60,874 nucleotides of DNA from an uncultured Ruminococcus sp. GTDB lineage: Bacteria; Bacillota; Clostridia; Oscillospirales; Acutalibacteraceae. Where the stretch lies: contig CACYPV010000008.1 in the NCBI GenBank assembly GCA_902776375.1, positions 1-60,874 on the forward strand, read 5' to 3'. Each line of letters opens with the position of its first letter. Position 1 is the stretch's first letter. Position numbers and translations under genes: made by a program. The notes beneath the pieces are model-generated. The model searched no databases and was not told where the DNA came from. It worked only from the letters and a program-made list of their open reading frames with translations. Shown here piece by piece: positions 16,623-25,907 of the stretch.

Positions 16623-17918
16623 ATGGCTTTAATTACGAAAAAGATAAAGGGAACCGAGGATGTGCTGCCAAAGCAGAGCTACCGCTGGCAGTTCATTGAA
16701 AATATAATGCGCGAGGAAAGCCGCGCCTACGGCTTTAAGGAGATACGCACCCCCGTGTTCGAGCACACCGAGCTTTTTGCGCGCGGAGTGGGTCAGACCA
16801 CCGACGTGGTGCAAAAGGAAATGTACACCTTTGACACAAAGGGCGGCGAGAGCGTCACCCTGCGCCCCGAAGGCACCGCGGGCGCCGCGCGCGCCGTTTT
16901 GGAGCACTCGCTCGAAAACGAGGGCTTGCCCATAAAGGCGAGCTACTTCGTGTCCTGCTACCGCTACGAAAAGCCTCAGGCGGGCAGACTCAGAGAGTTC
17001 CACCAGTTCGGTATCGAGGAATACGGCACACAGTCGCCGATAGCCGACGCCGAGATGATCTGCGTAGCGCAGTCGGTGCTCGACAGGCTGGGGCTTACGG
17101 ACATCCGTCTCGAGCTCAATTCCATCGGCTGCCCCGAATGTCGCGCCAAGTACAATCAGGCGCTGCGCGACTACTTCGGTGAGTACAAGGATCAGCTTTG
17201 CTCTACCTGCCTTTCGCGTTTGGAGAAAAACCCCATGCGTCTGCTCGACTGCAAAAGCCCCGAGGATCACAAATTGGCCGAGGGCGCGCCTAAGATCACC
17301 GACTACCTCTGCGAGGAGTGCGAAAACCACTTCAAAGAGGTTCAAAGATATCTCGACAGCGCGGGCGTCAAGTACGTTATCAACCCCACCATCGTGCGCG
17401 GGCTTGACTACTACACCAAGACCGTGTTCGAGTTCGTCACCGACTGCATCGGCGCACAGGGCACCGTCTGCGGCGGCGGACGCTACGACGGACTTATCGA
17501 GGAGCTCGGCGGCAAGCACCTGCCGTCCTTGGGCTTCGCCATGGGCTTAGAGCGCATTTTAATGGTAATGGACGCTCAGGGCATTGAGATACCCTGCCCC
17601 GATATCTGCGCGCTGTATATCGCCACAATGGGCGACGACGCAAAGGTAAAGGCGTTCAATCTGCTCAAGCAGGTGCGCGAGTGCGGCATAATAGCCGAGA
17701 CCGACGTTGTCGGCAGAGGTCTGCGCGCGCAGATGAAGTACGCCGATAAGATCGGCGCTAAGTATTCAATGGTGCTCGGTGACAACGAGATAGCCGAAAA
17801 CAAGGCAAAGGTCAAAAATATGGAGAGCGGCGAGCAGACCGAGCTCATGCTCGACGATACCTTCGCCGAAAAATTCTCGGTTTTGAACCTGACAGACAAT
17901 AAAGCGTTTGGAATATAA
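16623..17918 (+). CDS. hisS: Histidine-tRNA ligase
   Basis: 431 residues, class II synthetase that charges tRNA-His. Motif 2 with LRPEGTAGAARA, then the histidine-specific GLDYYTKTVFEF, GGGRYDGL and the motif 3 GFAMGLERI, followed by the anticodon-binding domain (about 335-425). CGGAGGT precedes the ATG. It is followed by aspS after 177 bases that are filled by a repeat, the usual Firmicute pair. Confidence 0.97.
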   Translation: MALITKKIKGTEDVLPKQSYRWQFIENIMREESRAYGFKEIRTPVFEHTELFARGVGQTTDVVQKEMYTFDTKGGESVTLRPEGTAGAARAVLEHSLENEGLPIKASYFVSCYRYEKPQAGRLREFHQFGIEEYGTQSPIADAEMICVAQSVLDRLGLTDIRLELNSIGCPECRAKYNQALRDYFGEYKDQLCSTCLSRLEKNPMRLLDCKSPEDHKLAEGAPKITDYLCEECENHFKEVQRYLDSAGVKYVINPTIVRGLDYYTKTVFEFVTDCIGAQGTVCGGGRYDGLIEELGGKHLPSLGFAMGLERILMVMDAQGIEIPCPDICALYIATMGDDAKVKAFNLLKQVRECGIIAETDVVGRGLRAQMKYADKIGAKYSMVLGDNEIAENKAKVKNMESGEQTELMLDDTFAEKFSVLNLTDNKAFGI

Positions 17919-17932
17919 TAGATGTCATCCTG

Positions 17933-18070
17933 AGCGGTGCCCGAAGGGCAAAATTGCGAAGCAATTTAGTCGAAGGATCCCCCTCGGTGACAGGATTTGT
18001 TTCCTATCAAGGGGATACTTCGACTATTCGCTGCGCGAATTTTTGCTTCGCAAAACCGCTCAGTATGACA
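17933..18070. repeat. Full-length palindromic family A element (MITE-like)
   Basis: The left end (GTCATCCTGAGCGG...TAGTCGAAGGATCC) is mirrored by the right end (GGATACTTCGACTA...CCGCTCAGTATGAC), so the ~138-bp element can fold as one long hairpin. It fills the hisS-aspS gap. Half copies are at 16427-16484 and 30882-30940. Confidence 0.8.
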
Positions 18071-18095
18071 GTGAGTGAAAAAGGAGAATAAGAAA

Positions 18096-19868
18096 ATGGC
18101 AGAATTTATGACAGGCTTAAAGCGCACGCATTACTGCGGAGACCTCCGCGTCTCCGATGTTGGCAGCGAGGTCACCGTATGCGGCTGGGTACAGCGCGCA
18201 CGCGACCTCGGACAGCTTATTTTCATCGACCTGCGCGACCGCACGGGCATAGTGCAGCTCGCTTTCAACGATACAACCGACAGAGAGATTTTCGACAAGG
18301 CTTTCTCATGCCGCAGCGAGTTCGTGCTTGCGGCAAAGGGCACGGTCTGCGAGCGCAGCGCGAAGAACCCCGACATCCCCACCGGTGATATCGAGGTCGT
18401 CGTGACCGACCTTCGCGTGCTTTCAAAGGCGCAGACCCCGCCGTTTGAGATCGTCGATGACAGCAAGACCGGCGAGGACGTCCGCCTCAAATACCGCTAT
18501 CTCGACCTTCGCCGCCGCCCCTTACAGCGCAACCTCATGCTGCGCAGCAAGGTGTCAAAGGTCGCCCGCGACTACTTTGCCGAGAACGGCTTTATCGAGA
18601 TCGAGACCCCGATGATGATAAAATCCACCCCCGAGGGCGCGCGCGACTACCTTGTGCCCTCGCGTATCCACAACGGCAAATTCTACGCTCTGCCGCAGTC
18701 GCCGCAGATCTACAAGCAGCTTCTCATGCTCTCCGGCTTTGACCGCTACATCCAGCTCGCGCGCTGCTTCCGTGACGAAGACCTGCGCGCCGACCGTCAG
18801 CCTGAGTTCACCCAGATAGATATGGAGCTCTCCTTCGTCGACGTCGAGGACATCCTCGAGATCAACGAGGGGCTGTTCAAGCGCCTGTTCAAAGAGGTCA
18901 TGGGCGTCGACCTGCCCACGCCCTTTGAGCGCATGAGCTACGCCGACGCTATGAACGCCTACGGCTCCGACAAGCCCGACATCCGCTTCGATATGAAGAT
19001 ACAGGATATCTCCGACCTTGTTAAGGACTGCGGTTTCGGCGTGTTCACCTCCGCCATCGAAAACGGCGGTTCGGTGCGCGCGATAGTTGCCAAGAACGCC
19101 GCCGCCGTCTACACCAGAAAAGAGATCGACAAGCTGACCGAGTACGCAAAGGGCATAGGCGCAAAGGGTCTTGCCTATGTGCGCTGGGTCGACGAGCCCA
19201 ACGCCTCCTTCAAAAAGTTCATGACCGAGGACGAGCTCAGCGCGATCTATGCGCGTCTCGGCGCCGAAAAGGGCGACGTTGTTTTGATAGTCGCCGACAA
19301 AAACAGCACCGTGCTGTCTACCCTCGGCGCGCTGCGCCTCACCGTCGCCAAGCGCCTCGATATCATTCCCGATGAATTCAAGTTCCTCTGGATAGTCGAC
19401 TTCCCGTTCTTTGAGAAGGACGAGGAGAGCGGCGAATGGGTCGCCATGCACCACCCCTTCACCATGCCCAAGGAGGAATGTATACAATACCTCGACACCG
19501 ACCCCTCAAAGGTCATCGCCAAGGCTTACGACCTCACGCTCAACGGCGTTGAGCTCTCCAGCGGCTCCATGCGTATAACCGACTACGAGCTGCAGCAGAA
19601 GATGTTCCGCGCGCTTAAGCTTACCGACGAGGAGATCGAGGCAAAGTTCGGCTTCCTCGTTGAAGCCTACAAGTACGGCGCGCCGCCCCACGGCGGAATG
19701 GGTATCGGACTTGACCGCGTGACCATGCTCCTTTGCGGAGCCGACAGCCTGCGCGACGTCACCGCCTTCCCCAAGGTGCAGAACGCCAGCGAGCTCATGT
19801 CCTCCTGCCCGTCTCCCGTAGATCAGGAAAGCCTTGACGTGCTGGGAATCAGCATAATTGACAGGTGA
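18096..19868 (+). CDS. aspS: Aspartate-tRNA ligase, bacterial type
   Basis: 590 residues, the bacterial length. It charges tRNA-Asp (or tRNA-Asp and tRNA-Asn in organisms without AsnRS). An N-terminal OB domain (VCGWVQRARDLGQLIFIDLR) is followed by the class II core with LPQSPQIYKQLLM, RCFRDEDLRADRQPEFTQID (motif 2), a GAD insert (about 290-420) and motif 3 GIGLDRVTM. ATG 18096 has AAGGAG 9 nt before. Discriminating or non-discriminating type cannot be told by eye. Confidence 0.97.
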   Translation: MAEFMTGLKRTHYCGDLRVSDVGSEVTVCGWVQRARDLGQLIFIDLRDRTGIVQLAFNDTTDREIFDKAFSCRSEFVLAAKGTVCERSAKNPDIPTGDIEVVVTDLRVLSKAQTPPFEIVDDSKTGEDVRLKYRYLDLRRRPLQRNLMLRSKVSKVARDYFAENGFIEIETPMMIKSTPEGARDYLVPSRIHNGKFYALPQSPQIYKQLLMLSGFDRYIQLARCFRDEDLRADRQPEFTQIDMELSFVDVEDILEINEGLFKRLFKEVMGVDLPTPFERMSYADAMNAYGSDKPDIRFDMKIQDISDLVKDCGFGVFTSAIENGGSVRAIVAKNAAAVYTRKEIDKLTEYAKGIGAKGLAYVRWVDEPNASFKKFMTEDELSAIYARLGAEKGDVVLIVADKNSTVLSTLGALRLTVAKRLDIIPDEFKFLWIVDFPFFEKDEESGEWVAMHHPFTMPKEECIQYLDTDPSKVIAKAYDLTLNGVELSSGSMRITDYELQQKMFRALKLTDEEIEAKFGFLVEAYKYGAPPHGGMGIGLDRVTMLLCGADSLRDVTAFPKVQNASELMSSCPSPVDQESLDVLGISIIDR

Positions 19869-20003
19869 CAATTGACAATTGACAGTTTTGGGCGGGACAC
19901 CCGCACCCGATTTGTATTGTTGCAGTTGACAGAAAACACGCGGCATTATAAATCGGAGCGCAGCGACCCTTAATTATCCATTGTCCACTGTCCACTGTCC
20001 ATT
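19866..20003. repeat. Miniature inverted-repeat element, family F copy 1
   Basis: Outer arms are built of TTGACAATTGACAGT-type units (left) and CATTGTCCACTGTCCA (right, inverted). The core carries CCCGATTTGTATTGTTGCAG and CATTATAAATCGGAG as inner arms. Copy 2 is at 34319-34470. Confidence 0.75.
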
Positions 20004-20018
20004 GATAAAAGGTGTTCT

Positions 20019-20795
20019 ATGGAAAAAATAATCATTCCTCTCGCCGTCATCGCGGTGCTTTTGCTCGTTATCGTCGGCACGGGATTCCTAATTAAATCAA
20101 AGCTTTCGCGCATATCGCGGCAGGCGTTCGGCACCGACGACATCTTAAAGGGCTTCAAAGATCAAAAACGCCAACTCAGCGAGACCCCGCGCTCGGTGCA
20201 GTCGATGACAAACATCTACCTGCCGCAGATCCAGCGCGACTTCCCCGACTTTGACTACGACGACGTCAAAACCAAGGCGAAGGCGGTGCTCATGGCGTAC
20301 TTCAACGCCGTATCCACCGGCAGCACCAAGACCCTGCCCAAGGAGATAATGACCAACGCGCTGGTTGATCACATCGCTGAAATAACCGAGACGCTCGCCT
20401 CCAACGGGCAGAAGCAGTACTTTGTCGAGCCCGTTATCCACGCCTGCGAGATCGGTCGCTACATCAAAAGCGGCGGCACCGTTACCATCCGTTTCAACAC
20501 CTCGGTAGGGCTGTATTCCTACATCGAGGACGTAAACGGCAGTATCATCAACGGCGACAGGGACAACAAGCTTCAAACCGTCTACGAAACAGACCTAATT
20601 TATTTGCAGGACGCCGACAAAATGGGCGTTTACGGCGAGGCGCTCGGACTCACCTGCCCCAACTGCGGCGCGCCTATAAAGAATCTCGGCATGAAATTCT
20701 GCGAATACTGCGGCACGGGCATAGTCGAGGTCAACACCCGCGTGTGGAAGTTCAACGCTGTAAACGAGCAGACAAAACGCAGAACCGCATATTAA
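20019..20795 (+). CDS. Membrane-anchored protein with C-terminal zinc ribbon
   Basis: 258 residues. A hydrophobic N-terminal helix (about 3-24) is followed by a soluble alpha/beta domain of about 180 residues, loosely like Tim44/VirB8-type folds, and a zinc ribbon (CPNCGAPIKNLGMKFCEYCG, about 213-233). The family is not firmly recognised. The same style of zinc ribbon occurs in the SPFH and membrane proteins at 23311 and 24810, so it may belong to the same envelope-stress theme. RBS AAAGGTG precedes ATG 20019. It ends 23 bases before the next start, so the two may be cotranscribed. Confidence 0.75.
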   Translation: MEKIIIPLAVIAVLLLVIVGTGFLIKSKLSRISRQAFGTDDILKGFKDQKRQLSETPRSVQSMTNIYLPQIQRDFPDFDYDDVKTKAKAVLMAYFNAVSTGSTKTLPKEIMTNALVDHIAEITETLASNGQKQYFVEPVIHACEIGRYIKSGGTVTIRFNTSVGLYSYIEDVNGSIINGDRDNKLQTVYETDLIYLQDADKMGVYGEALGLTCPNCGAPIKNLGMKFCEYCGTGIVEVNTRVWKFNAVNEQTKRRTAY

Positions 20796-20818
20796 GGACA
20801 AATACAAGGAGCATTAAA

Positions 20819-23149
20819 TTGAAACGCGCAACAAGATTTTTCGCTTTTATCCTTTCATTGATTATGATCACCTGCTTTTTCCCCGCGGCGCAAACAGCTT
20901 TTGCCGCCGAAGCGGAAAGCATGGCTACTTCCGCGGGCGTAGTCACCATACACGTTACCGCCGAGGATCTTGAAATTGACCCCTACTACGCCATACAAAA
21001 CGCGCTTTCTCTGGCTGAGGACGCGGGCGGCGATATGTTTTACAAGATAGTCGTCGCTCCCGGCGACTACTACCTTAGCTACGCGCTTACCATCCACAGC
21101 AACACCTGCCTTTCGCTTTACGGCGTTACGCTCAGGCGAAACGGCACCGCCAACATGCTCATCGCCGGCGGGAACCGTTACGAGGCGGAGGGCTATTGTT
21201 ACCGCAATATCACTGTCGAGGGCGGCACCTTCGACGGCAATGGCGGCACGGGCACGATGATAAAGCTCGCCCACGCCAAGAACGTTCTGCTCAAAAACGT
21301 CACCGTCAAAAACAACCGAAACACCCATATGATAGAAACGGCGGCCATCGACGGCTTCACCGTCACGGGCTGCAACTTCTCCGATCAGGTTTCCGCAAGC
21401 AAGGACGGCTACGAGGTCATCCAGCTCGACGTGCTGAAAAGCGGCAATTTCAACGGATACCGCGCCGAAGACCTTTCAATGCGCAACGTCCTTGTTGAAA
21501 ACTGCACCTTCACCAACTGTCCGCGCGGCGTCGGCTCGCACACCGCCGTGCTCAATAATCCGCACAGGAACATCGTTATCCGCAACAACACCTTCACCGA
21601 TCTGACCAGCGTCGCGGTCGAGGGCTACAACTGGGTTGACTGCTATATCACCGGCAATATCATCGATAACGCTCCGCGCGCCATCGCCCTTTACACCGCC
21701 GGCAACGGCACCTACACCTCGGCTTCGATCGCCGACGAGGGCGGCACAACGCCGCATTACGAGGACGTCAAGCCCACCTATTGGACGAACGGATACATCG
21801 AAAACAACGTTATAACCAATTGCGGGCTCACCGCAGATCAGTACGAGAGCGGACGCGAGCGCTCGGCGATATCCGTTATGGGCGTGAACATCACGGGCGG
21901 CAGTATTCCCGCCGGCGAGTACACCTGCATAAACGTCGCGGTCAGGCACAACGCCATCCAAATGAAGGGCAACGGCATCCGCGCCGAATACGCGCGCAAC
22001 CTTGTTATCCAGGGCAACGAGATAAAATCGCTCGGCACAGCCAATGCCAACGACTACGGCGTAGTCATCCGCAAAAACACTACCAACGCCTACATCAATA
22101 AAAACTACATCACCGATATCCCCGTAAACGGCATCCAGATCGCGGAATCCTGCAACGTTAAGCAGGTCGTCCTCAACGAGCTCTACCGCATGGGCAAGTA
22201 CGGTATCGGCGTCTACACCTCGACCGTCAGCCTTATAAACAACAACGAGATACGCGACACCCAAAGCGACGGCATACTTGCGCACTCGGGCGCGCATGTC
22301 GACAAGATCACCGAAAACAGGCTGATGCGCACGGGCTCTACGGCTATCCACATAACGAGCGAGGCGAGCGCCGGTACGATCGAGAAAAACACTGTCTACC
22401 GCTGCTCCGGCAGTCAGCCCGGCGGCAACAACTACACCTCGGCGGGCTCACTCAGCTCTGTCACCCCGTCCGACAGCTCCGTAACGCTTGCAAAGGGCGA
22501 AAAATACCGCGTTACAAAGACCTTGTCGCCCGTTAATTCCCTCTACGATTTCACTTACACAAGCTCCGATACAAGCGTAGCCACGGTGGATAACGCCGGA
22601 CTTGTCACCGCCCTGAGCGCAGGTACGGCGACCGTCAAAGCCACCGCCACCAACGGCAAGTCCTGCTCGGTCGTCATCAACGTTCCGGCTGAAAAGGTTT
22701 TGTCGGTTAGTGGCACGGTCACGGTCGGCAATAGCGGAGAAAGCGCTCAGCTTGTGCTTATCCCCGAGGATGATTCCGCTCCGGCGTTTACGGACGCGGC
22801 TCCCGACGGCACATACATGTTTGACAACATCGCCGCGGGCAGATACACCTTGTCCGTTTCAAAATATGACTGCGTAGCGGTCGAAGCCGAGTTCGAGATA
22901 GACGCCGACCCCGTTGTGCTCGATATCTCACTGCGCATGATCGGAGATCTCAGCGGCGACGGCATCATCAACGTCGAGGACGCCACGGTGCTGCAAAGGC
23001 ATCTGGCAGAATTCACAAACGCCGACGGCTCGCCCATTGTTGACGAAGACGACCCCGCCGCCTTCCGTGCAGCCGACTTCAACGGCGACGGCGTCATCGA
23101 CATAGTGGACGTGACCGATATCCAGCGCAGACTTGCTGAATACATATAA
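20819..23149 (+). CDS. Secreted right-handed beta-helix protein with Ig-like domain and dockerin
   Basis: 776 residues from TTG 20819, which has AAGGAG 7 nt before and opens directly on a signal peptide (RATRFFAFILSLIMITCFF, then AFAAEAES). The ATG at 20744 is inside the upstream gene. Order: parallel beta-helix of about 500 residues with repeated N-N-x-I/V and GNxI turns (GGTFDGNGGTGT, IENNVITNCG, ITENRLMRTG); a Big2-like Ig domain (DTSVATVDNAGLVTALSAGT, about 545-620); a CnaB/carboxypeptidase-regulatory-like beta domain (about 625-705); and a type I dockerin (GDLSGDGIINVEDATVLQRH, second loop DFNGDGVIDIVDVTDIQRR). Beta-helices of this type often act on pectin or other polysaccharides, but no catalytic residues can be assigned. 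Confidence 0.9.
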   Translation: MKRATRFFAFILSLIMITCFFPAAQTAFAAEAESMATSAGVVTIHVTAEDLEIDPYYAIQNALSLAEDAGGDMFYKIVVAPGDYYLSYALTIHSNTCLSLYGVTLRRNGTANMLIAGGNRYEAEGYCYRNITVEGGTFDGNGGTGTMIKLAHAKNVLLKNVTVKNNRNTHMIETAAIDGFTVTGCNFSDQVSASKDGYEVIQLDVLKSGNFNGYRAEDLSMRNVLVENCTFTNCPRGVGSHTAVLNNPHRNIVIRNNTFTDLTSVAVEGYNWVDCYITGNIIDNAPRAIALYTAGNGTYTSASIADEGGTTPHYEDVKPTYWTNGYIENNVITNCGLTADQYESGRERSAISVMGVNITGGSIPAGEYTCINVAVRHNAIQMKGNGIRAEYARNLVIQGNEIKSLGTANANDYGVVIRKNTTNAYINKNYITDIPVNGIQIAESCNVKQVVLNELYRMGKYGIGVYTSTVSLINNNEIRDTQSDGILAHSGAHVDKITENRLMRTGSTAIHITSEASAGTIEKNTVYRCSGSQPGGNNYTSAGSLSSVTPSDSSVTLAKGEKYRVTKTLSPVNSLYDFTYTSSDTSVATVDNAGLVTALSAGTATVKATATNGKSCSVVINVPAEKVLSVSGTVTVGNSGESAQLVLIPEDDSAPAFTDAAPDGTYMFDNIAAGRYTLSVSKYDCVAVEAEFEIDADPVVLDISLRMIGDLSGDGIINVEDATVLQRHLAEFTNADGSPIVDEDDPAAFRAADFNGDGVIDIVDVTDIQRRLAEYI

Positions 23150-23154
23150 AGATA

Positions 23155-23196
23155 AAAGGGTTTGACTTGATTGAACGGGTCAAGCCCTTTGCTTTT
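23155..23196 (+). terminator. Terminator of the beta-helix dockerin gene
   Basis: Stem AAAGGGTTTGAC/GTCAAGCCCTTT (12 bp, one G-T) followed by GCTTTT. Confidence 0.8.
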
Positions 23197-23225
23197 CCAA
23201 AAAAACAACAAAAACCCTTGCATTT

Positions 23226-23255
23226 TTGTTCAAAACATATTATTATAGATATAAT
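23226..23255 (+). promoter_or_regulatory. Promoter of the SPFH gene
   Basis: TTGTTC (23226-23231), 18 nt, TATAAT (23250-23255), 55 nt before ATG 23311. Confidence 0.65.
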
Positions 23256-23310
23256 GCGGGTACTATATTTTGTTTCCCGTCATAATACTTTCTTAAAAGG
23301 AGAAATCACT

Positions 23311-24579
23311 ATGGGTATTATCAGAGCAGCGTTAAACGCCGTAAAAGGCGGACTTGCCGACACATGGCTTGAAGTCATCGAGCCCTCTCCGCTCGGCGAA
23401 CACACTGTATTCGCTCCGGGTCAGCTTATCACACAAAACGGCAAGAGCCAGAATAAAAAGGGTTCTTCCAATATCGTTTCAAACGGTTCTATCATTCACG
23501 TATATCCCGAACAGATGATGATCCTGATGGACGGCGGCAAGGTAGTAGACTACACCGCCGAGGAGGGCTATTTCAAGGTAGACAACAGCTCCATGCCCTC
23601 ACTGTTCAACGGACAGTTTGGCGACGCGCTCAAGGAAAGCGTAAAGCGTATCCTCTACGGCGGTGTTCCCTCGCAGTCCCAGCACGTTTTCTATATCAAT
23701 CTCAAAGAGATCAAAAACCTGAAATTCGGCACCACCACCCCCGTTCAGTACTACGACAGCTTCTATGAGGCAGAGCTGTTCATGCGTCTGCACGGCTCAT
23801 ATTCTATCAAGATCACCGATCCCTTCAAGTTCCTGCAGCAGGTCGTTCCCAACGAGTACATCACCGAGAACAGGGCTCTTGAATTCGAGGGCGAGTTCGT
23901 CCGCCAGTACAACGAGGAATTCGTGACCGAGCTCGGCACCGCGTTCAACCAGTATTCCGCCGACGGCAACCGCATCAGCTTCATCACCTCCAAGTCGAAG
24001 GAAATGGCTAAGTACATGCGCGACGCCCTCGACGACGACTGGAACGACGCCCGCGGATTCGAGGTATTCCGCGTATCTATGGGCGTGCCCGCTTACAGCG
24101 ACGAAAGCCAGAAGATCGTCAACGAGCGCGCGGCTATGGGCGCTTCCGTCAGCTATCTGCGCGACGGCGCCAACCAGCAGGCTTACATGGCTAAGAACGT
24201 AGCCGAAGGTATCAACGCGGCAGGCCACAACGAGGGCGGCGGCGGAGCTATGGGCGCGTTCTTCGGAATGGGCATGGCTCAAAACATGGGCGGCAACGTC
24301 ATGGGCGGCTATATGCAGAATCCCCAGTACACCCAGCATAATCCTCAGCAGGGCTATCCTCAGCAGCAGGCTCCTCAGCAGCAGGCTCCCGCGGCTCCTC
24401 AGCAGGCGGCTCCCGCAGGCTCGTGGACATGCGAATGCGGCGCCGTAAACTCCGGCAAATTCTGCGCCGAGTGCGGCAAGCCCAAGCCCGAAGCTCCCAA
24501 AAAGCGCTTCTGCCCCAACTGCGGCGCTCAGCTCACCGAAGGACAGAAATTCTGCCCCGAGTGCGGAACAAAGCAATAA
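23311..24579 (+). CDS. SPFH-domain (virion core-like) protein with two zinc ribbons
   Basis: 422 residues. The N-terminal 300 residues are the bacterial SPFH class often named virion core protein/YdjI-like (MGIIRAALNAVKGGLADTWL, then FYINLKEIKNLKFGT). A Gly/Met-rich stretch and a Gln/Pro/Ala linker (about 330-370) lead to two C-terminal zinc ribbons (CECGAVNSGKFCAECG and CPNCGAQLTEGQKFCPECG). ATG 23311 has AAAGGAG 8 nt before; in-frame ATGs upstream overlap the promoter. SPFH proteins organise membrane patches; B. subtilis YdjI works with YdjG, a zinc-ribbon membrane protein, in envelope stress. The next two genes fit that picture. Confidence 0.88.
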   Translation: MGIIRAALNAVKGGLADTWLEVIEPSPLGEHTVFAPGQLITQNGKSQNKKGSSNIVSNGSIIHVYPEQMMILMDGGKVVDYTAEEGYFKVDNSSMPSLFNGQFGDALKESVKRILYGGVPSQSQHVFYINLKEIKNLKFGTTTPVQYYDSFYEAELFMRLHGSYSIKITDPFKFLQQVVPNEYITENRALEFEGEFVRQYNEEFVTELGTAFNQYSADGNRISFITSKSKEMAKYMRDALDDDWNDARGFEVFRVSMGVPAYSDESQKIVNERAAMGASVSYLRDGANQQAYMAKNVAEGINAAGHNEGGGGAMGAFFGMGMAQNMGGNVMGGYMQNPQYTQHNPQQGYPQQQAPQQQAPAAPQQAAPAGSWTCECGAVNSGKFCAECGKPKPEAPKKRFCPNCGAQLTEGQKFCPECGTKQ

Positions 24580-24641
24580 CCCGTTTACAGTTGAGAGTTG
24601 AGAGTGGAGAGTTAATTTAGCTGAAACGTTAGTTATAATTC

Positions 24642-24716
24642 GTAGGGGCGCACCCATGTGTGCGCCCGCATAGAAATGCGCAACGTTTTAGGGCGGACAC
24701 GTGGGTCCGCCCCTAC
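24642..24716. repeat. Palindromic repeat, family E
   Basis: Outer arms GTAGGGGCG and CGCCCCTAC, each followed inward by its own small hairpin (GCGCACCCATGTGTGCGC; GCGGACACGTGGGTCCGC). The whole can fold as a cruciform. A family C segment (GTTGAGAGTTGAGAGTGGAG) precedes it. The rest of the 230-base gap is featureless. Confidence 0.75.
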
Positions 24717-24809
24717 ACTCTGACCTAACCAACCAATATTCATTATTAATCAATGGTTGCTTTGTAACCTTAAACAGTTGCAAAGTAACCATAAAACAGG
24801 AGTCCCTTT

Positions 24810-25907
24810 ATGGCTACTATGAGTTATAAGTGTCCGAATTGCGACGGACCCTTAAAATTTGATCCCGATAAACAGTTATTCACCTGCGAATTCTGTCTCG
24901 GCGAATTTGCGCCCGATAAAGTCCAGCAGATGAATGAAGAAAAAGAACAGCGCGAGACCTACGACGAAAAGGAGGTCAAGCATGCCGAGGAGCAACAGCA
25001 AAAGGCTCAGGAGCAGGGCGCCGAGGACAACGGCGAATACGCGGTGTCCTACACCTGCCCCAGCTGCGGCGCCGAGATCGTAACGACCTCCACCACAGCC
25101 GCCACAACCTGCTTCTACTGCTACAACCCCGTCGTTCTGGGCGCCCGTCTTTCCGGCGAGTTCAACCCCGACAAGGTCGTTCCCTTCGAGCTTTCAAAGG
25201 AAAAGGCTCAGGAAAGGTTCCTCGCGATGTGCGGCAAAAAATGGTTCCTGCCCAAGGGCTTTGTAGGCAAGGAGCAGTTTGAAAAGCTCAACGGCGTTTA
25301 CTTCCCCTACTGGTTCGCCGACGAGCAAAAGACTGCTCACCTCACCGCGACCGGCAAGAAGATACGCACATGGCGCAGCGGCAACAAAGAGTACACCGAG
25401 ACCCGCATTTTCCATGTGGTTCGCGGCGGCGACGTCGTCATCAAGAACGTCTTCGAGCGCGCCCTCAAAAGCGAGAGCCGCGACATGCTTCAAAGCGTGC
25501 ATCCCTACGACCTCAGCAAGGCGCAGCCCTTCGCTATGAGCTATCTGTCCGGCTTCCAAGCCGAAAAGCGCGACCTCGAAAAGGCGGACGTAGAGCCCAT
25601 CATCGAGCAGAAGATGCATGAATACGCCGAGCAGGCGCTTAAAAACACCATGGAGGGCTACGACATCATCGAGACCGAAAGCTTCAACGAGCACACCGAT
25701 CTCGCGGCGTACACCTACGACCTCCTTCCCGTGTGGATGGTGACCTACAAGTATAACGGCGAGATCATCCCCTTCGCCATCAACGGCCAGACCGGCAAGG
25801 CTTACGGACATCTACCCGTAAACAAGGCAAAGCTCGCGGCAGTGTCCGCAGCGATAGCGGTCGTTGTGTTCATTATCGGTGTGTTAGGAGGTATGTTGTT
25901 CTTATGA
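24810..25907 (+). CDS. Zinc-ribbon membrane protein (TFIIB-type ribbon), YdjG-like
   Basis: 365 residues. There are two N-terminal zinc ribbons (CPNCDGPL...CEFC, 10-33; CPSCGAEI...CFYC, about 87-110) separated by a Glu/Gln/Lys-rich coil, then a soluble core of about 210 residues, and a C-terminal hydrophobic helix (AAVSAAIAVVVFIIGVLGGM, about 343-363). ACAGGAGT precedes the ATG. Its stop overlaps the next start by 4 nt (ATGA). Family and context suggest a partner of the SPFH protein at the membrane; the exact function is unknown. Confidence 0.8.
   Translation: MATMSYKCPNCDGPLKFDPDKQLFTCEFCLGEFAPDKVQQMNEEKEQRETYDEKEVKHAEEQQQKAQEQGAEDNGEYAVSYTCPSCGAEIVTTSTTAATTCFYCYNPVVLGARLSGEFNPDKVVPFELSKEKAQERFLAMCGKKWFLPKGFVGKEQFEKLNGVYFPYWFADEQKTAHLTATGKKIRTWRSGNKEYTETRIFHVVRGGDVVIKNVFERALKSESRDMLQSVHPYDLSKAQPFAMSYLSGFQAEKRDLEKADVEPIIEQKMHEYAEQALKNTMEGYDIIETESFNEHTDLAAYTYDLLPVWMVTYKYNGEIIPFAINGQTGKAYGHLPVNKAKLAAVSAAIAVVVFIIGVLGGMLFL

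Noticed and set aside
16629-17519. 296-codon open frame antisense to hisS
   Set aside because: Wholly inside hisS, no motif, explained by GC-rich third positions.
18555-19487. 310-codon open frame antisense to aspS
   Set aside because: It lies wholly within aspS, whose motifs are complete; low-complexity Val/Gly/Asp-rich shadow.
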